A DNA stretch of 64,000 nucleotides from NCBI GenBank assembly GCA_039815465.1, contig JBCBZG010000005.1, positions 86,629 to 150,628 of the forward strand, written 5' to 3'. A model generated the notes under the pieces. It was not told the DNA's origin and did not search any database. It saw only the letters and a program-made list of their open reading frames with translations. The stretch is from Shimia_B sp039815465. Its GTDB lineage: Bacteria; Pseudomonadota; Alphaproteobacteria; Rhodobacterales; Rhodobacteraceae. Shown piece after piece: positions 7,912 to 16,471 of this stretch. The translations under genes were made by a program, and so were the position numbers. The stretch's first letter is position 1, and the number at the start of each line of letters is the position of its first letter.

Positions 7912-8159
7912 TTGCGGGTGGCCTTTGATGGGGGAACGAAGCGTTTCGCGTAGTCTTGGGGGTCTTTGGGGATACGGTAGGTCGTAGAGTGCCCCGAAAA
8001 GCCGGAGCTGTAGTCAGCATGGATCGTATGGCTGCCTGTGCCCGGCTCGGAGCCGCGCACGTTGGTGCCGCGCTCCTGTCGCACGACGTAGATCGCGCGC
8101 CCCAGCAAAAGCGCGACAATCGCGCCAGATACCATAACGATGAAGCTCACACTGCTCAC
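7908..8159 (-). CDS. small membrane protein between bolA and grxD
   Basis: 83 residues with one N-terminal membrane helix (SFIVMVSGAIVALLLGRAIYVV, about 5-26) and a soluble polar tail (about 27-83). It overlaps bolA and grxD by four bases on each side (ATGA), so expression of all three is coupled. No function is known to me. Its position suggests a link to the Grx4-BolA iron-sulfur module, as an inference. Confidence 0.75.
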   Translation of the reverse strand: MSSVSFIVMVSGAIVALLLGRAIYVVRQERGTNVRGSEPGTGSHTIHADYSSGFSGHSTTYRIPKDPQDYAKRFVPPSKATRK

Positions 8160-8392
8160 TGCGGGGCTCGGGTCGTAAGCGCGAGCGCGTGGAGCGCGCC
8201 GTTGGGACCGTCCATCGCCCCTTTGAGCGCGGCATAGACCATGCGCTGCTGTTGGACGCGGTTTTTTCCCTTGAAGCTCTCATCGACGACGGTCGCCGCA
8301 AAATGCGCGCCGTCGTCGCCTTCGACCATGATCTGGGCATCGGGGAAATCCTCGCGGATCAAAGCCTCGATCTTTTCGGGGGTCATGGTCAT
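8156..8392 (-). CDS. BolA/IbaG-family protein
   Basis: Small KH-like fold protein that pairs with monothiol glutaredoxin to bind a shared [2Fe-2S] cluster. The 78-residue reading starts at ATG 8392, nine bases after AAAGGA. Family features include KIEALIREDFPDAQIMVEG, GAHFAATVVDESFKG and the basic helix KNRVQQQRMVYAALKG. It leads the operon with the membrane protein and grxD. Confidence 0.9.
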   Translation of the reverse strand: MTMTPEKIEALIREDFPDAQIMVEGDDGAHFAATVVDESFKGKNRVQQQRMVYAALKGAMDGPNGALHALALTTRAPQ

Positions 8393-8448
8393 GGCGGGGC
8401 ATCCTTTCACGTTATAGCGTAAGGGCCGCGTGCGGGCCGTTCAAGGCG

Positions 8449-10611
8449 TCACGCAAAGAGTGCGGCTTTGAAGCCCGTTTCAAATACGGCGCGCAGGTCG
8501 CTCAGCGGTGCGGCGGAGCGCCCAAAGCAGATGTCGGACCCGCCGAATTTACCCACGGCCTGGAGCGGTACATTCGCTTGCCCTGCGGCAATCATCAGCG
8601 CCTCGGCTTTGTCAAACGAGCACGCGATGAGGTACCTGCCTTGGTCCTCACCAAAGAGGGTGGGGGTGTCGTCGGCGTCGAGCTTTATGCCGACATCCCC
8701 GGACAGTGCGAGTTCGAACGCCGCTAGGGCCAACCCGCCGTCAGATAGGTCTGTGCAGGCGTCGACCCATTGCGTGTTCGCGCGCAGGAAGTCCCCGGCC
8801 GCGCGCTCTGCGTCGAGGTCGACGGGTGGCGCATCGCCTTCGACCCTGTTGAACACCTCGGACAAGAGCGCAGAGCGCCCCAGGTGACCCGCGGCTGTGC
8901 CAACCATAAGCGCGACGTGCCCCTCGCGCGGGGTGCCCGCGATCATTGTGCCGATGTCATCGATAAGGCCCACCGCCCCGATTGTCGGGGTTGGTAGGAT
9001 CGGTTGCCCGTCGGTTTCATTGTAAAGCGACACATTGCCGGACACGATGGGCATGTCGAGCGCGCTACACGCGGCGCCGATCCCCTGAAGCGCGCCGACG
9101 AACTGGCCCATGATCTCCGGCTTTTCGGGGTTGCCGAAGTTGAGGTTGTCGGTCGTGGCGAGTGGCTTTGCGCCCAAGGCGCACAGGTTGCGATACGCCT
9201 CTGCCACGGCTTGCTTGCCGCCCTCGACGGGGTTGGCTTCCACGTAGCGGGGGGTGACGTCGGAGGTGAAGGCGAGCGCCTTATTCGTGCCGTGGACGCG
9301 GATTACCCCGGCGCCGTGGCCTGGGGTGCGTAGCGTGTCGGCCATGACCTGGCTGTCATATTGCTCGTAGACCCAGGCCTTTGACGCGTAGTTGGGCGAC
9401 GCAAGCAGCGCTTTGAGCCCGTCGATCGGGTCAATCTGCGGCACATCTGCGAGCGGGTCTGCCGCCGGGGTGGCGACCCAGGGGCGGTCGTATTCAGGGG
9501 CGGTCGAGGACAGTTTCGACAGGGGCAGATCAGCCTTAACCGCGCCGTTATGGACGATGAGAAACCGGTCCTCCGCCAGCGTTTCGCCGACGATGGCAAA
9601 GTCGAGGTCCCATTTGTCGAATACCGCGCGCGCGGCGGCCTCGAGCTCCGGGTTGAGGACCATCAGCATACGCTCCTGAGACTCTGACAACATCATCTCG
9701 TAGGCGGTCATGTGCGTTTCGCGTTGGGGTACCCGTTCCAGGTCGAGCCTGATCCCCAGGCCGCCCTTATCCCCCATCTCCACCGCTGAGCAGGTCAGAC
9801 CGGCGGCCCCCATGTCCTGGATGGAAATTACGGCGCCTGTTGCCATGAGCTCCAGACAGGCTTCCATCAACCGCTTCTCGGTGAAGGGATCGCCGACCTG
9901 AACCGTGGGGCGCTTTTCTTCGATAGTATCGTCGAACTCTGCCGAGGCCATCGTGGCCCCACCGACCCCGTCCCGTCCTGTTTTGGCGCCTAGGTAGACG
10001 ACAGGCATCCCAACGCCGGAGGCAGCGGAGTAGAAAATTGCGTCTGTGTCGACGATGCCCGCCGCAAAGGCGTTGACGAGACAGTTGCCGTTGTAGGCTG
10101 GGTCAAAGCGCACTTCCCCACCGACGGTTGGAACGCCAAAGCAATTCCCGTATCCGCCCACACCAGCCACGACACCGCTGACGAGGCTGGGCGTTTTGGG
10201 GTGAGAGGGCTCGCCAAAGCTGAGCGCATTCATCGCGGCCACAGGTCGCGCGCCCATGGTGAACACGTCGCGCAGGATGCCGCCCACGCCAGTCGCCGCG
10301 CCCTGATAGGGCTCAATGTAGGAGGGGTGGTTGTGGCTTTCCATCTTGAACACCACGGCCTGGCCATCGCCGATATCCACGATGCCTGCGTTTTCGCCCG
10401 GGCCGCAGATGACCTGGGGCCCCTCTGTCGGGAGCGTGCGCAGCCACTTCTTCGACGACTTGTAGGAGCAGTGTTCGTTCCACATCGCCGAAAAGATGCC
10501 GAGTTCGGTAAAGCTCGGCTTGCGCCCGATGATCTTGAGGATGGTGTCGTATTCGGACGCGCTGATGCCGTGTGCAGCGATCAGGTCATCGGTAATTTGC
10601 GGTTCTTGCAT
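8449..10611 (-). CDS. purL: phosphoribosylformylglycinamidine synthase, large subunit
   Basis: Converts FGAR to FGAM with ATP and glutamine-derived ammonia in purine synthesis. At 720 residues it is the small, Bacillus-type PurL that needs separate PurS and PurQ subunits, not present in this window. Signatures: MWNEHCSYKSSK near the N-terminus, FKMESHNHPSYIEPYQGAATGVGG, and a second AIRS-like half with ATTDNLNFGNPEKPEIMG and VSGNVSLYNET. The gene stands alone on the minus strand after bolA. Confidence 0.96.
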   Translation of the reverse strand: MQEPQITDDLIAAHGISASEYDTILKIIGRKPSFTELGIFSAMWNEHCSYKSSKKWLRTLPTEGPQVICGPGENAGIVDIGDGQAVVFKMESHNHPSYIEPYQGAATGVGGILRDVFTMGARPVAAMNALSFGEPSHPKTPSLVSGVVAGVGGYGNCFGVPTVGGEVRFDPAYNGNCLVNAFAAGIVDTDAIFYSAASGVGMPVVYLGAKTGRDGVGGATMASAEFDDTIEEKRPTVQVGDPFTEKRLMEACLELMATGAVISIQDMGAAGLTCSAVEMGDKGGLGIRLDLERVPQRETHMTAYEMMLSESQERMLMVLNPELEAAARAVFDKWDLDFAIVGETLAEDRFLIVHNGAVKADLPLSKLSSTAPEYDRPWVATPAADPLADVPQIDPIDGLKALLASPNYASKAWVYEQYDSQVMADTLRTPGHGAGVIRVHGTNKALAFTSDVTPRYVEANPVEGGKQAVAEAYRNLCALGAKPLATTDNLNFGNPEKPEIMGQFVGALQGIGAACSALDMPIVSGNVSLYNETDGQPILPTPTIGAVGLIDDIGTMIAGTPREGHVALMVGTAAGHLGRSALLSEVFNRVEGDAPPVDLDAERAAGDFLRANTQWVDACTDLSDGGLALAAFELALSGDVGIKLDADDTPTLFGEDQGRYLIACSFDKAEALMIAAGQANVPLQAVGKFGGSDICFGRSAAPLSDLRAVFETGFKAALFA

Positions 10612-10663
10612 GGAGCCCCCCGGTTCGCGGCGCTTCTAAGACATGGCGGGGGGAGGGGGAAGT

Positions 10664-11116
10664 CTATGCAGGCTCTTTTGGGTGGCCGCCTGCGACGAAT
10701 TCCACGGTATTGCCCTCCGGGTCGCGAATAAAGATACCGCGCCAGCCGATCCAGGCGAACTCTTCCACCGTGTAAGCAATGTCTTTGCCCGTCAGGAACG
10801 CGCAGAGGGCGTCTTGCCGGTCGTAGTCGATAGTGAGTGCCAAGTGGTGAAGGGAGGAGCCCGCGCCGGATACCGTGCGGGTGGCGTTTTCGTGTACGTC
10901 CCGTTGCGTCGCCCCCTGATCAAAGAGCGCGAGCACGGTCGTATGCCCCCCGTAGCCTGCGCCTATCTTGAAAAAGACGATTCCAGTGGTGTCGCTCCAA
11001 TCCTCCAGAATGGGTAGGCCGACGATGTCGCGATAAAACGTCTTCATCGCTTGGACATCGCGGCAACGAATGGCGATTTCGCCTAAGGCACGGATCGGGG
11101 TGGGGTTGGTCGTCAC
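10664..11116 (-). CDS. VOC (glyoxalase-fold) family protein
   Basis: A 150-residue protein of the vicinal-oxygen-chelate fold, with two beta-alpha-beta-beta-beta modules (IRALGEIAIRCRDVQAMKTF... and SSLHHLALTIDYDRQDALCA...) and the closing IFIRDPEGNTVEFV. Metal-binding candidates are His in HHLAL and Glu in NTVEF. GTG 11116 is taken as start because GAGGA precedes it by six bases; a longer ATG reading to 11167 lacks such a site. Substrate is unknown. Confidence 0.85.
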   Translation of the reverse strand: MTTNPTPIRALGEIAIRCRDVQAMKTFYRDIVGLPILEDWSDTTGIVFFKIGAGYGGHTTVLALFDQGATQRDVHENATRTVSGAGSSLHHLALTIDYDRQDALCAFLTGKDIAYTVEEFAWIGWRGIFIRDPEGNTVEFVAGGHPKEPA

Positions 11117-11278
11117 AATGGGTCCTCGAAACAGGTAGCGTCGAGCGTGACCGACAATGCTGCGCAATGCGACCGCCGATGAACGGATTTCGCCGGGGTG
11201 GCGCTCGGTGTGGGCATCGTGGGAGGGAAAACGGGTGCCGTCAAATCAGATGGCCCGCGGACCTCAACTGCCATTGAG

Positions 11279-11306
11279 ACAAAAAAAGACCGGGCACAAG
11301 GCCCGG
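11279..11306 (-). terminator. rho-independent terminator of LysR gene
   Basis: On the minus strand, CCGGGC-CTTGT-GCCCGG (complement of 11290-11306) is followed by TCTTTTTTT (complement of 11281-11289). This is a classical intrinsic terminator about 120 bases past the LysR stop. Confidence 0.85.
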
Positions 11307-11324
11307 CCGAAGTCCAACAGGGAG

Positions 11325-11350
11325 GTTGTCGGGGCATCGCCGCCGACAAC
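11325..11350. repeat. hairpin downstream of LysR gene
   Basis: GTTGTCGG (11325-11332) pairs with CCGACAAC (11343-11350) around a 10-base loop. It lies between the LysR stop and its terminator, and could stabilise the 3' end of the message. Confidence 0.45.
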
Positions 11351-11422
11351 CCAGAATTAGTGTTCCAACGCGTTTATGACAAGATGGCGGGCTTAGCGTT
11401 TATCGAAACCCGGCTATGCAGT

Positions 11423-12346
11423 TTACGCATGGCTGCGCTGACCCTCGGCGCGCAGCCGCCGCATCTGCGTGATTTCCCCCTGGACGAAGTCCCGGAACGC
11501 CGAAATTCGTCGCGAATGTCGAAGTTCCTCAGGATAGGCGAGGAAAACCGGCACTTCTGCGCTGTCGAACTCGGGGAGCACAGGAACGAGTTCCGGCATG
11601 TCGACGGCCAGATAGTCCGGGAGAACGCCAATCCCGAGGTTATGGATGACGCCCTGCAACACGCCAAAGTAGTTGTTGACAGTCAAAAGCGATGGGACGT
11701 CGAACGTCATGAGATGCTTGACCATACTACCGCCTGCCGCGACCTGGGGCGACGCCAGGCTTTGGCAAATGAGGCGGTGGTGAACGATGTCAGAGGCCTC
11801 CTGCGGCGTGCCACGGCTATCGAGATAGCTTTGCGTCGCATAAAGGCGCATGCGGATCGACATCAGGCGTTTGCGGATCAGGTCGGCCTGGCTCGGCTCC
11901 TTCATGCGAATCGCAACGTCCGCCTCGCGCATCGGCAGATCAAGCACGCGCTCTTCGAGCATAAGGTCGATCTTCATGTCGGGGTACTGTGTGTAAAACT
12001 CCGACAACCGCGGCGCGAGCCAGAGCGTGCCAAAGCCGATGGTGGTGGTGACGCGAAGCTCCCCAAATACGCCCTCTTCGCTGTCGCGAATGCGTGCGGC
12101 GGCGGCATCAAGGCGCTTGTTCATCGACGAGGTCGCATCGAACAGCAGCTCACCCTGTTCGGTGAGGATCAGCCCGCGGGCGTGACGGTGAAAGAGCGTC
12201 GCGCCAAGCGCCTCTTCCAACGCGCGAATTTGGCGCGAAACTGCCGATTGCGACAAATGCAAGGTGTCGCCGGCATGGGTCAGACTGCCTGCATCTGCGA
12301 CGGCATGGAAAATCCGGAGTTTGTCCCAGTCCAAGATGGCCCCCAA
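11423..12346 (-). CDS. LysR-family transcriptional regulator
   Basis: A 307-residue regulator. The N-terminal helix-turn-helix (WDKLRIFHAVADAGSLTHAG..., LSQSAVSRQIRALEEALG, about 5-65) is followed by a type-2 periplasmic-binding-like domain (about 95-295). It is a strongly conserved LysR subgroup in Rhodobacteraceae (motif LRVTTTIGFGTLWLAPRLSEF). It is divergent from the acyltransferase gene across a 182-base gap that could hold its operator. The long plus-strand frame opposite is an antisense shadow. The ligand is unknown. Confidence 0.92.
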   Translation of the reverse strand: MGAILDWDKLRIFHAVADAGSLTHAGDTLHLSQSAVSRQIRALEEALGATLFHRHARGLILTEQGELLFDATSSMNKRLDAAAARIRDSEEGVFGELRVTTTIGFGTLWLAPRLSEFYTQYPDMKIDLMLEERVLDLPMREADVAIRMKEPSQADLIRKRLMSIRMRLYATQSYLDSRGTPQEASDIVHHRLICQSLASPQVAAGGSMVKHLMTFDVPSLLTVNNYFGVLQGVIHNLGIGVLPDYLAVDMPELVPVLPEFDSAEVPVFLAYPEELRHSRRISAFRDFVQGEITQMRRLRAEGQRSHA

Positions 12347-12528
12347 TCACGGCTCGATACTGTGCCCATAGGGGCCTTTGCAGCGGCTTACCACATTTGT
12401 TGGGCCGCTGTGTAAAGAGAATGCAGCGGCTAGTAGCCGCCACGTCGGGCTGCGCGACATTGCGCTTGGAAGCTGGTTCGCAAAGCCTTAAATGCTGGCA
12501 TAACCCAATCGACGAAGGCCATAGGCCC

Positions 12529-13428
12529 ATGCGACCCGAAAGAGCGCCCCAAACCAAACGGCCCCGCCACATCGCGCGGGACATCTCCTACGCCCATTCG
12601 GCGGCCACCAAGGGTGGACGCGCGTTGATCCGCGCGATGGAAAACGCGACCGGGCGGCTCAGCCTTATTCGGCGCGCCGCGGGCTACGAGAACGAGGTGG
12701 CCGCAGGGCGCGATTTTTGGGATGTGATGGTGAGCCGGTATGGGCTGACGCTCGATATCGCGGGCGGGTCGTTGGAACGCATCCCACGGGACGGGCCGCT
12801 GATCGTGATTGCCAACCACCCATACGGCATCCTGGATGGGCTCGTGCTTGGGCACATTCTGTCGTCGCTGCGCGGTGACTTCCGCATTCTGGCCCATCAG
12901 GTCTTTCGCAAGGCAGAGGAGCTCAACCGCGTCATCCTGCCGATCTCGTTCAGCGACACAAAGGACGCGATGCGGCTCAACCTGGAGACGCGGAAAGAAG
13001 CGCTTTCGTTTCTGGGCGATGGCGGCGCCATTGGGATTTTTCCGGGAGGGACCGTGTCCACGGCGATGAAGCCTTTTGGCCGCCCCATGGACCCCGGTTG
13101 GCGGAGCTTCACGGCCAAGATGGTGGCGAAAAGCGGTGCGACGGTGGTGCCGATATATTTCGATGGCCATAACTCGCGGCTCTTCCAGGTCGCGTCGCAC
13201 CTGCACACGACGTTGCGGATGGCGCTCTTGATCAAAGAATTCCGGTCGCGCGTTGACGAGCCTGTGCGTCTTGTTGTTGGGGAACCACTGCCCCAAGCCG
13301 AGCTTGATAAACGCAGCAAAGACCCCCGTGCCATGATGGAATATCTGCGCGCCTCCACCTATGCGTTGAGCCCAGATCCCATCGATGTCACGCACCACGG
13401 GTTCGAGTTCGAAGAGAAGCATCGCTGA
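12529..13428 (+). CDS. lysophospholipid acyltransferase (PlsC-like)
   Basis: 299 residues with a PlsC-like glycerolipid acyltransferase core: ANHPYGILDG (His and Asp of the catalytic motif, spaced HX5D as in the hemolysin-type subgroup), then GDGGAIGIFPGGTVST (substrate-phosphate region) and VVPIYFDGHNSRLF. It probably acylates a lyso-lipid at the inner membrane. ATG 12529 gives the best family length, though its ribosome-binding site is weak. Its stop shares a base with the murI start (TGATG), so the two are coupled. Confidence 0.85.
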   Translation: MRPERAPQTKRPRHIARDISYAHSAATKGGRALIRAMENATGRLSLIRRAAGYENEVAAGRDFWDVMVSRYGLTLDIAGGSLERIPRDGPLIVIANHPYGILDGLVLGHILSSLRGDFRILAHQVFRKAEELNRVILPISFSDTKDAMRLNLETRKEALSFLGDGGAIGIFPGGTVSTAMKPFGRPMDPGWRSFTAKMVAKSGATVVPIYFDGHNSRLFQVASHLHTTLRMALLIKEFRSRVDEPVRLVVGEPLPQAELDKRSKDPRAMMEYLRASTYALSPDPIDVTHHGFEFEEKHR

Positions 13429-14240
13429 TGGCAGTGGGTATTTTTGATTCCGGCTTGGGCGGTTTGACTGTCCTCGATGCCTGCGTTGCGCGGCTGCCTG
13501 AGGTGCCGTTCAAATACTTCGCCGACAGCGCCCATGCGCCTTATGGGGTACGGGACGCCGACGACATCTATGCACTTACCACGGCGGCGGTCGGACGTTT
13601 GTTCGACGAGGGCTGCGATCTTGCCATCCTTGCCTGTAACACCGCGTCCGCGGCGGCCCTGCGCCGCATGCAAGAGGGCTGGGTGCCTCGCAACAAGCGG
13701 GTGCTTGGCGTCTTTGTGCCGCTGATCGAAGCGTTGACTGAGCGGCGCTGGGGCGACAACTCCCCCCCACGCGAAGTGGGCGTCAAGCATGTGGCGCTCT
13801 TTGCTACGCCTGCGACCGTGTCATCGCGCGCCTTTCAGCGCGAACTGGCGTTTCGGGCCATCGGCGTCGATGTGGAAGCGCAGGCCTGCGGTGGCGTCGT
13901 GGACGCCATCGAGGACGGCGACATGATCTTGGCCGAAGCCTTGGTGAAATCTCACGTGGACGCGCTGAAACGCAAGATGCCCACGCCCGACGCCGCGATC
14001 CTGGGCTGTACCCACTACCCACTGATGGAAAACGAATTTCAGGCCGCGCTTGGGGCAGGGGTGCGGGTGTTTAGCCAGGCAAACCTCGTGGCCGAAAGCC
14101 TCGCCGATTACCTTGACCGGCACCCCGATATGATCGGTCAGGGACAAGCGACCGGGTACCTGACGACCGGCGACCCTGAGCGGGTGTCGTCGCGGGCCAC
14201 TCAATTCTTGCGACGACGGATCGAATTTGTCGCGGCGTGA
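13428..14240 (+). CDS. murI: glutamate racemase
   Basis: Makes D-glutamate for peptidoglycan. 270 residues, with GIFDSGLGGLTVL at the N-terminus, the first catalytic cysteine in LACNTASAAAL and the second in ILGCTHYPLM. The start overlaps the acyltransferase stop. argC follows 77 bases later on the same strand. Confidence 0.95.
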   Translation: MAVGIFDSGLGGLTVLDACVARLPEVPFKYFADSAHAPYGVRDADDIYALTTAAVGRLFDEGCDLAILACNTASAAALRRMQEGWVPRNKRVLGVFVPLIEALTERRWGDNSPPREVGVKHVALFATPATVSSRAFQRELAFRAIGVDVEAQACGGVVDAIEDGDMILAEALVKSHVDALKRKMPTPDAAILGCTHYPLMENEFQAALGAGVRVFSQANLVAESLADYLDRHPDMIGQGQATGYLTTGDPERVSSRATQFLRRRIEFVAA

Positions 14241-14317
14241 CGCCGCTATCGAACGTCAATCTGCGCAATTGCCGTAGAGCTAGATCTTCCCTACATGCCC
14301 ATTCGAAAGGGCCACCC

Positions 14318-15346
14318 ATGTCGCATAAAGCCATCATCCTTGGTGCATCTGGTTACACAGGTGCCGAACTCGTCCGCTTAATCTCCACGCATCCGTCGAT
14401 CGACCTGGTGGGTTTGTCGGCAGACCGAAAGGCGGGGCTGGAGATGGCCACTGTCTTTCCGCATCTGCGGCATCTTGATCTGCCGAAGTTGCAAAAGATT
14501 GATGAGATCGACTTTGACCGCGCCAACATCGTTTTTTGTGCGCTGCCCCATGCCACGTCGCAAGCCGTGATCCGGGAGCTTCCTGCCGATATCCGGGTCG
14601 TGGACCTGTCGGCTGATTTCCGGCTGCGGGACCCGGACGCATATGCGTCGTGGTATGGCAAGCCCCACTCGGCGACTGATTTGCAGGAACAAGCCGTCTA
14701 CGGGCTCACCGAATTCTACCGCGATGAGATCGAACAGGCGCGGCTGGTGGCCGGAACCGGCTGCAATGCCGCCGCGGGTCAGTTTGCCCTGCGCCCCTTG
14801 ATCGCCGCAGGTGTGATCGATCTGGATGAGATCATCATGGACCTTAAGGCCGCGGTTTCCGGCGCAGGGCGGTCGCTGAAGGAAATGCTGCTCCATGCGG
14901 AGTTGTCGGAAAGCATCGTGCCCTATTCCGCGGGCGGCACGCACCGGCATCTAGGCGAGTTCGATCAGGAGTTTAGCCTGATCGCCGGGCGTGATGTACG
15001 GGTTCAGTTCACCCCCCACCTGATCCCCGCAGACCGGGGCATTCTGATGACCTGCTACGTCAAGGGTGATCCGACGGTCATCCACGACACCCTGCGCGGG
15101 GCCTATGCGGAGGAGCCGTTCTTGCAGGTGCTCCCCATGGGGGAACTGCCGCAGATGAAACACGTCCGCGGCTCGAACTTTTGCCATGTTGGTGTCACCG
15201 CCGATCGCTTGCCAGGCCGGGCGGTCGTGGTGTCCGTGCTCGACAACCTGACCAAAGGGTCCAGCGGTCAAGCGCTGCAAAACGCCAACCTCATGCTGGG
15301 AGAAGAGGAGACGGCCGGGCTCACATTCGCGCCGGTCTTTCCGTAG
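14318..15346 (+). CDS. argC: N-acetyl-gamma-glutamyl-phosphate reductase
   Basis: NADPH-dependent third step of arginine synthesis. 342 residues with the Rossmann motif ILGASGYTGAELVRL and the catalytic cysteine in VAGTGCNAAAGQFALRP. Size and the motif HXRHLGEFDQE in the C-terminal half fit the family. ATG 14318 follows GAAAGGG; an earlier in-frame ATG at 14237 has no support. The stop TAG overlaps the GTG start of ccmE. Confidence 0.96.
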   Translation: MSHKAIILGASGYTGAELVRLISTHPSIDLVGLSADRKAGLEMATVFPHLRHLDLPKLQKIDEIDFDRANIVFCALPHATSQAVIRELPADIRVVDLSADFRLRDPDAYASWYGKPHSATDLQEQAVYGLTEFYRDEIEQARLVAGTGCNAAAGQFALRPLIAAGVIDLDEIIMDLKAAVSGAGRSLKEMLLHAELSESIVPYSAGGTHRHLGEFDQEFSLIAGRDVRVQFTPHLIPADRGILMTCYVKGDPTVIHDTLRGAYAEEPFLQVLPMGELPQMKHVRGSNFCHVGVTADRLPGRAVVVSVLDNLTKGSSGQALQNANLMLGEEETAGLTFAPVFP

Positions 15347-15789
15347 TGCGCGGGCTTAAGAAAAAGCGGCGGATGCAGATCATCGGCCTGGCGCTCGTGT
15401 CGCTGGTGGGGGCCACGCTGCTGGTTGGCTTTGCGTTTCAAGACGGAATCAATTTCTTTCGCTCGCCCAGCCAAGTGATCGACAGCCCGCCGCCACCCAC
15501 GGAGGTTTTTCGCATCGGCGGGCTCGTCGAGACCGGCACGCTTATTCGCGGCGAGGGGGAGGCGATCACCTTTCGCGTGACCGATGGCGGCGGCTCCGTT
15601 GCCGTGTCTTATGTCGGCATCTTGCCGGACCTTTTTAGGGAGGGTGAAGGGATGGTGGGGCTCGGCTCCTACCGCGATGGGGTCTTCCAAGCCACTGAAA
15701 TCCTTGCCCGACATGACGAGACCTACATGCCCAAGGAGGTGATAGACGCCCTCAAGGAACAAGGCGTCTATCAGGAGACCGGCAGCTAG
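15346..15789 (+). CDS. ccmE: cytochrome c maturation heme chaperone CcmE
   Basis: Carries heme covalently in the periplasm and passes it to CcmF/CcmH for attachment to apocytochrome c. 147 residues: basic N-terminus, one membrane helix (about 10-30), and an OB-fold domain. The heme-linking histidine is in LARHDETYMPKEV. GTG at 15346 (TAGTG overlap with argC) is the only start that includes the anchor. Other ccm genes follow after a two-gene lysis cassette. Confidence 0.93.
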   Translation: MRGLKKKRRMQIIGLALVSLVGATLLVGFAFQDGINFFRSPSQVIDSPPPPTEVFRIGGLVETGTLIRGEGEAITFRVTDGGGSVAVSYVGILPDLFREGEGMVGLGSYRDGVFQATEILARHDETYMPKEVIDALKEQGVYQETGS

Positions 15790-15859
15790 CGCGCGGCGCG
15801 CATCGAGTTCGTTAACCAAACTCCCGGACCTTCTGGTGGCGTCGACGCAGGAGGGTGAG

Positions 15860-16471
15860 ATGCAATCAGTCCGTGACATCGCGACCCAGATTGTCGCCCG
15901 AGAGGGCGGCTATGTGAACGATCCCGATGACCCCGGTGGGGCCACAAATCACGGGGTGACAATCCACACCATGCGGCGGCTCGGGCTCGACCTAGATGGG
16001 GACGGCGCCGTCACCGAAGACGATGTCCAGCGGTTGAGCCAAGACACGGCCATCGACATTTTTGTTGAGCATTACTTTACTCGCCCGCGCATTGCGGAGC
16101 TGCCAGCCGCGCTTCAACCCAGTGTGTTCGACATGCAGGTCAATGCGGGGGCGAATGCCATCAAGATTCTACAACGCCTGCTGCGCAAGATGGGGTTCAA
16201 GGTTACCGTCGACGGAGCGCTCGGGCCCCAAACGCTCGCAGCCGCCGCGCGGGCCTGGGCGGCGGCGCCCGCCCATCTTGCCGATGCTTACGCTATCGAG
16301 CGGCGCAACTACTACTACGCGCTCGCCGACGCGCGGCCCAAAAGCCGCAAATACGCGCGTCGCCGCGATGGCGGCAAAGGCGGATGGATCACCCGAGCGG
16401 AGGAATTCATGGCGCCGCACTACCGTCTCAGCACACACGATCACCGCGAAAGGACACGCGCATGGGCCTAG
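15860..16471 (+). CDS. GTA-type endolysin (GH108 N-acetylmuramidase)
   Basis: A 203-residue peptidoglycan-cleaving enzyme of the GH108 type: REGGYVNDPDDPGGATNHG with the catalytic Glu at 15, then a C-terminal peptidoglycan-binding segment (MGFKVTVDGALGPQTL). An EF-hand-like calcium loop, DLDGDGAVTEDD (44-55), is inserted between them. ATG 15860 follows GGAGGGTGAG. It overlaps the holin gene by ten bases. The pair resembles the endolysin/holin that releases gene transfer agent particles in Rhodobacter capsulatus. No signal peptide, so export would depend on the holin. Confidence 0.85.
   Translation: MQSVRDIATQIVAREGGYVNDPDDPGGATNHGVTIHTMRRLGLDLDGDGAVTEDDVQRLSQDTAIDIFVEHYFTRPRIAELPAALQPSVFDMQVNAGANAIKILQRLLRKMGFKVTVDGALGPQTLAAAARAWAAAPAHLADAYAIERRNYYYALADARPKSRKYARRRDGGKGGWITRAEEFMAPHYRLSTHDHRERTRAWA

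Larger units (their letters stand above)
11117..11422. other. intergenic region with terminator and hairpins
   Basis: About 300 bases between the LysR stop and the VOC gene start, both on the minus strand. It holds the LysR terminator (11279-11306), a second hairpin (11325-11350), and presumably the VOC promoter. I see no gene in it. Confidence 0.6.

Noticed and set aside
11198..12415. Long plus-strand open frame (405 codons)
   Set aside because: It lies opposite a clear LysR gene and has no recognisable domain; high GC makes long antisense frames common.
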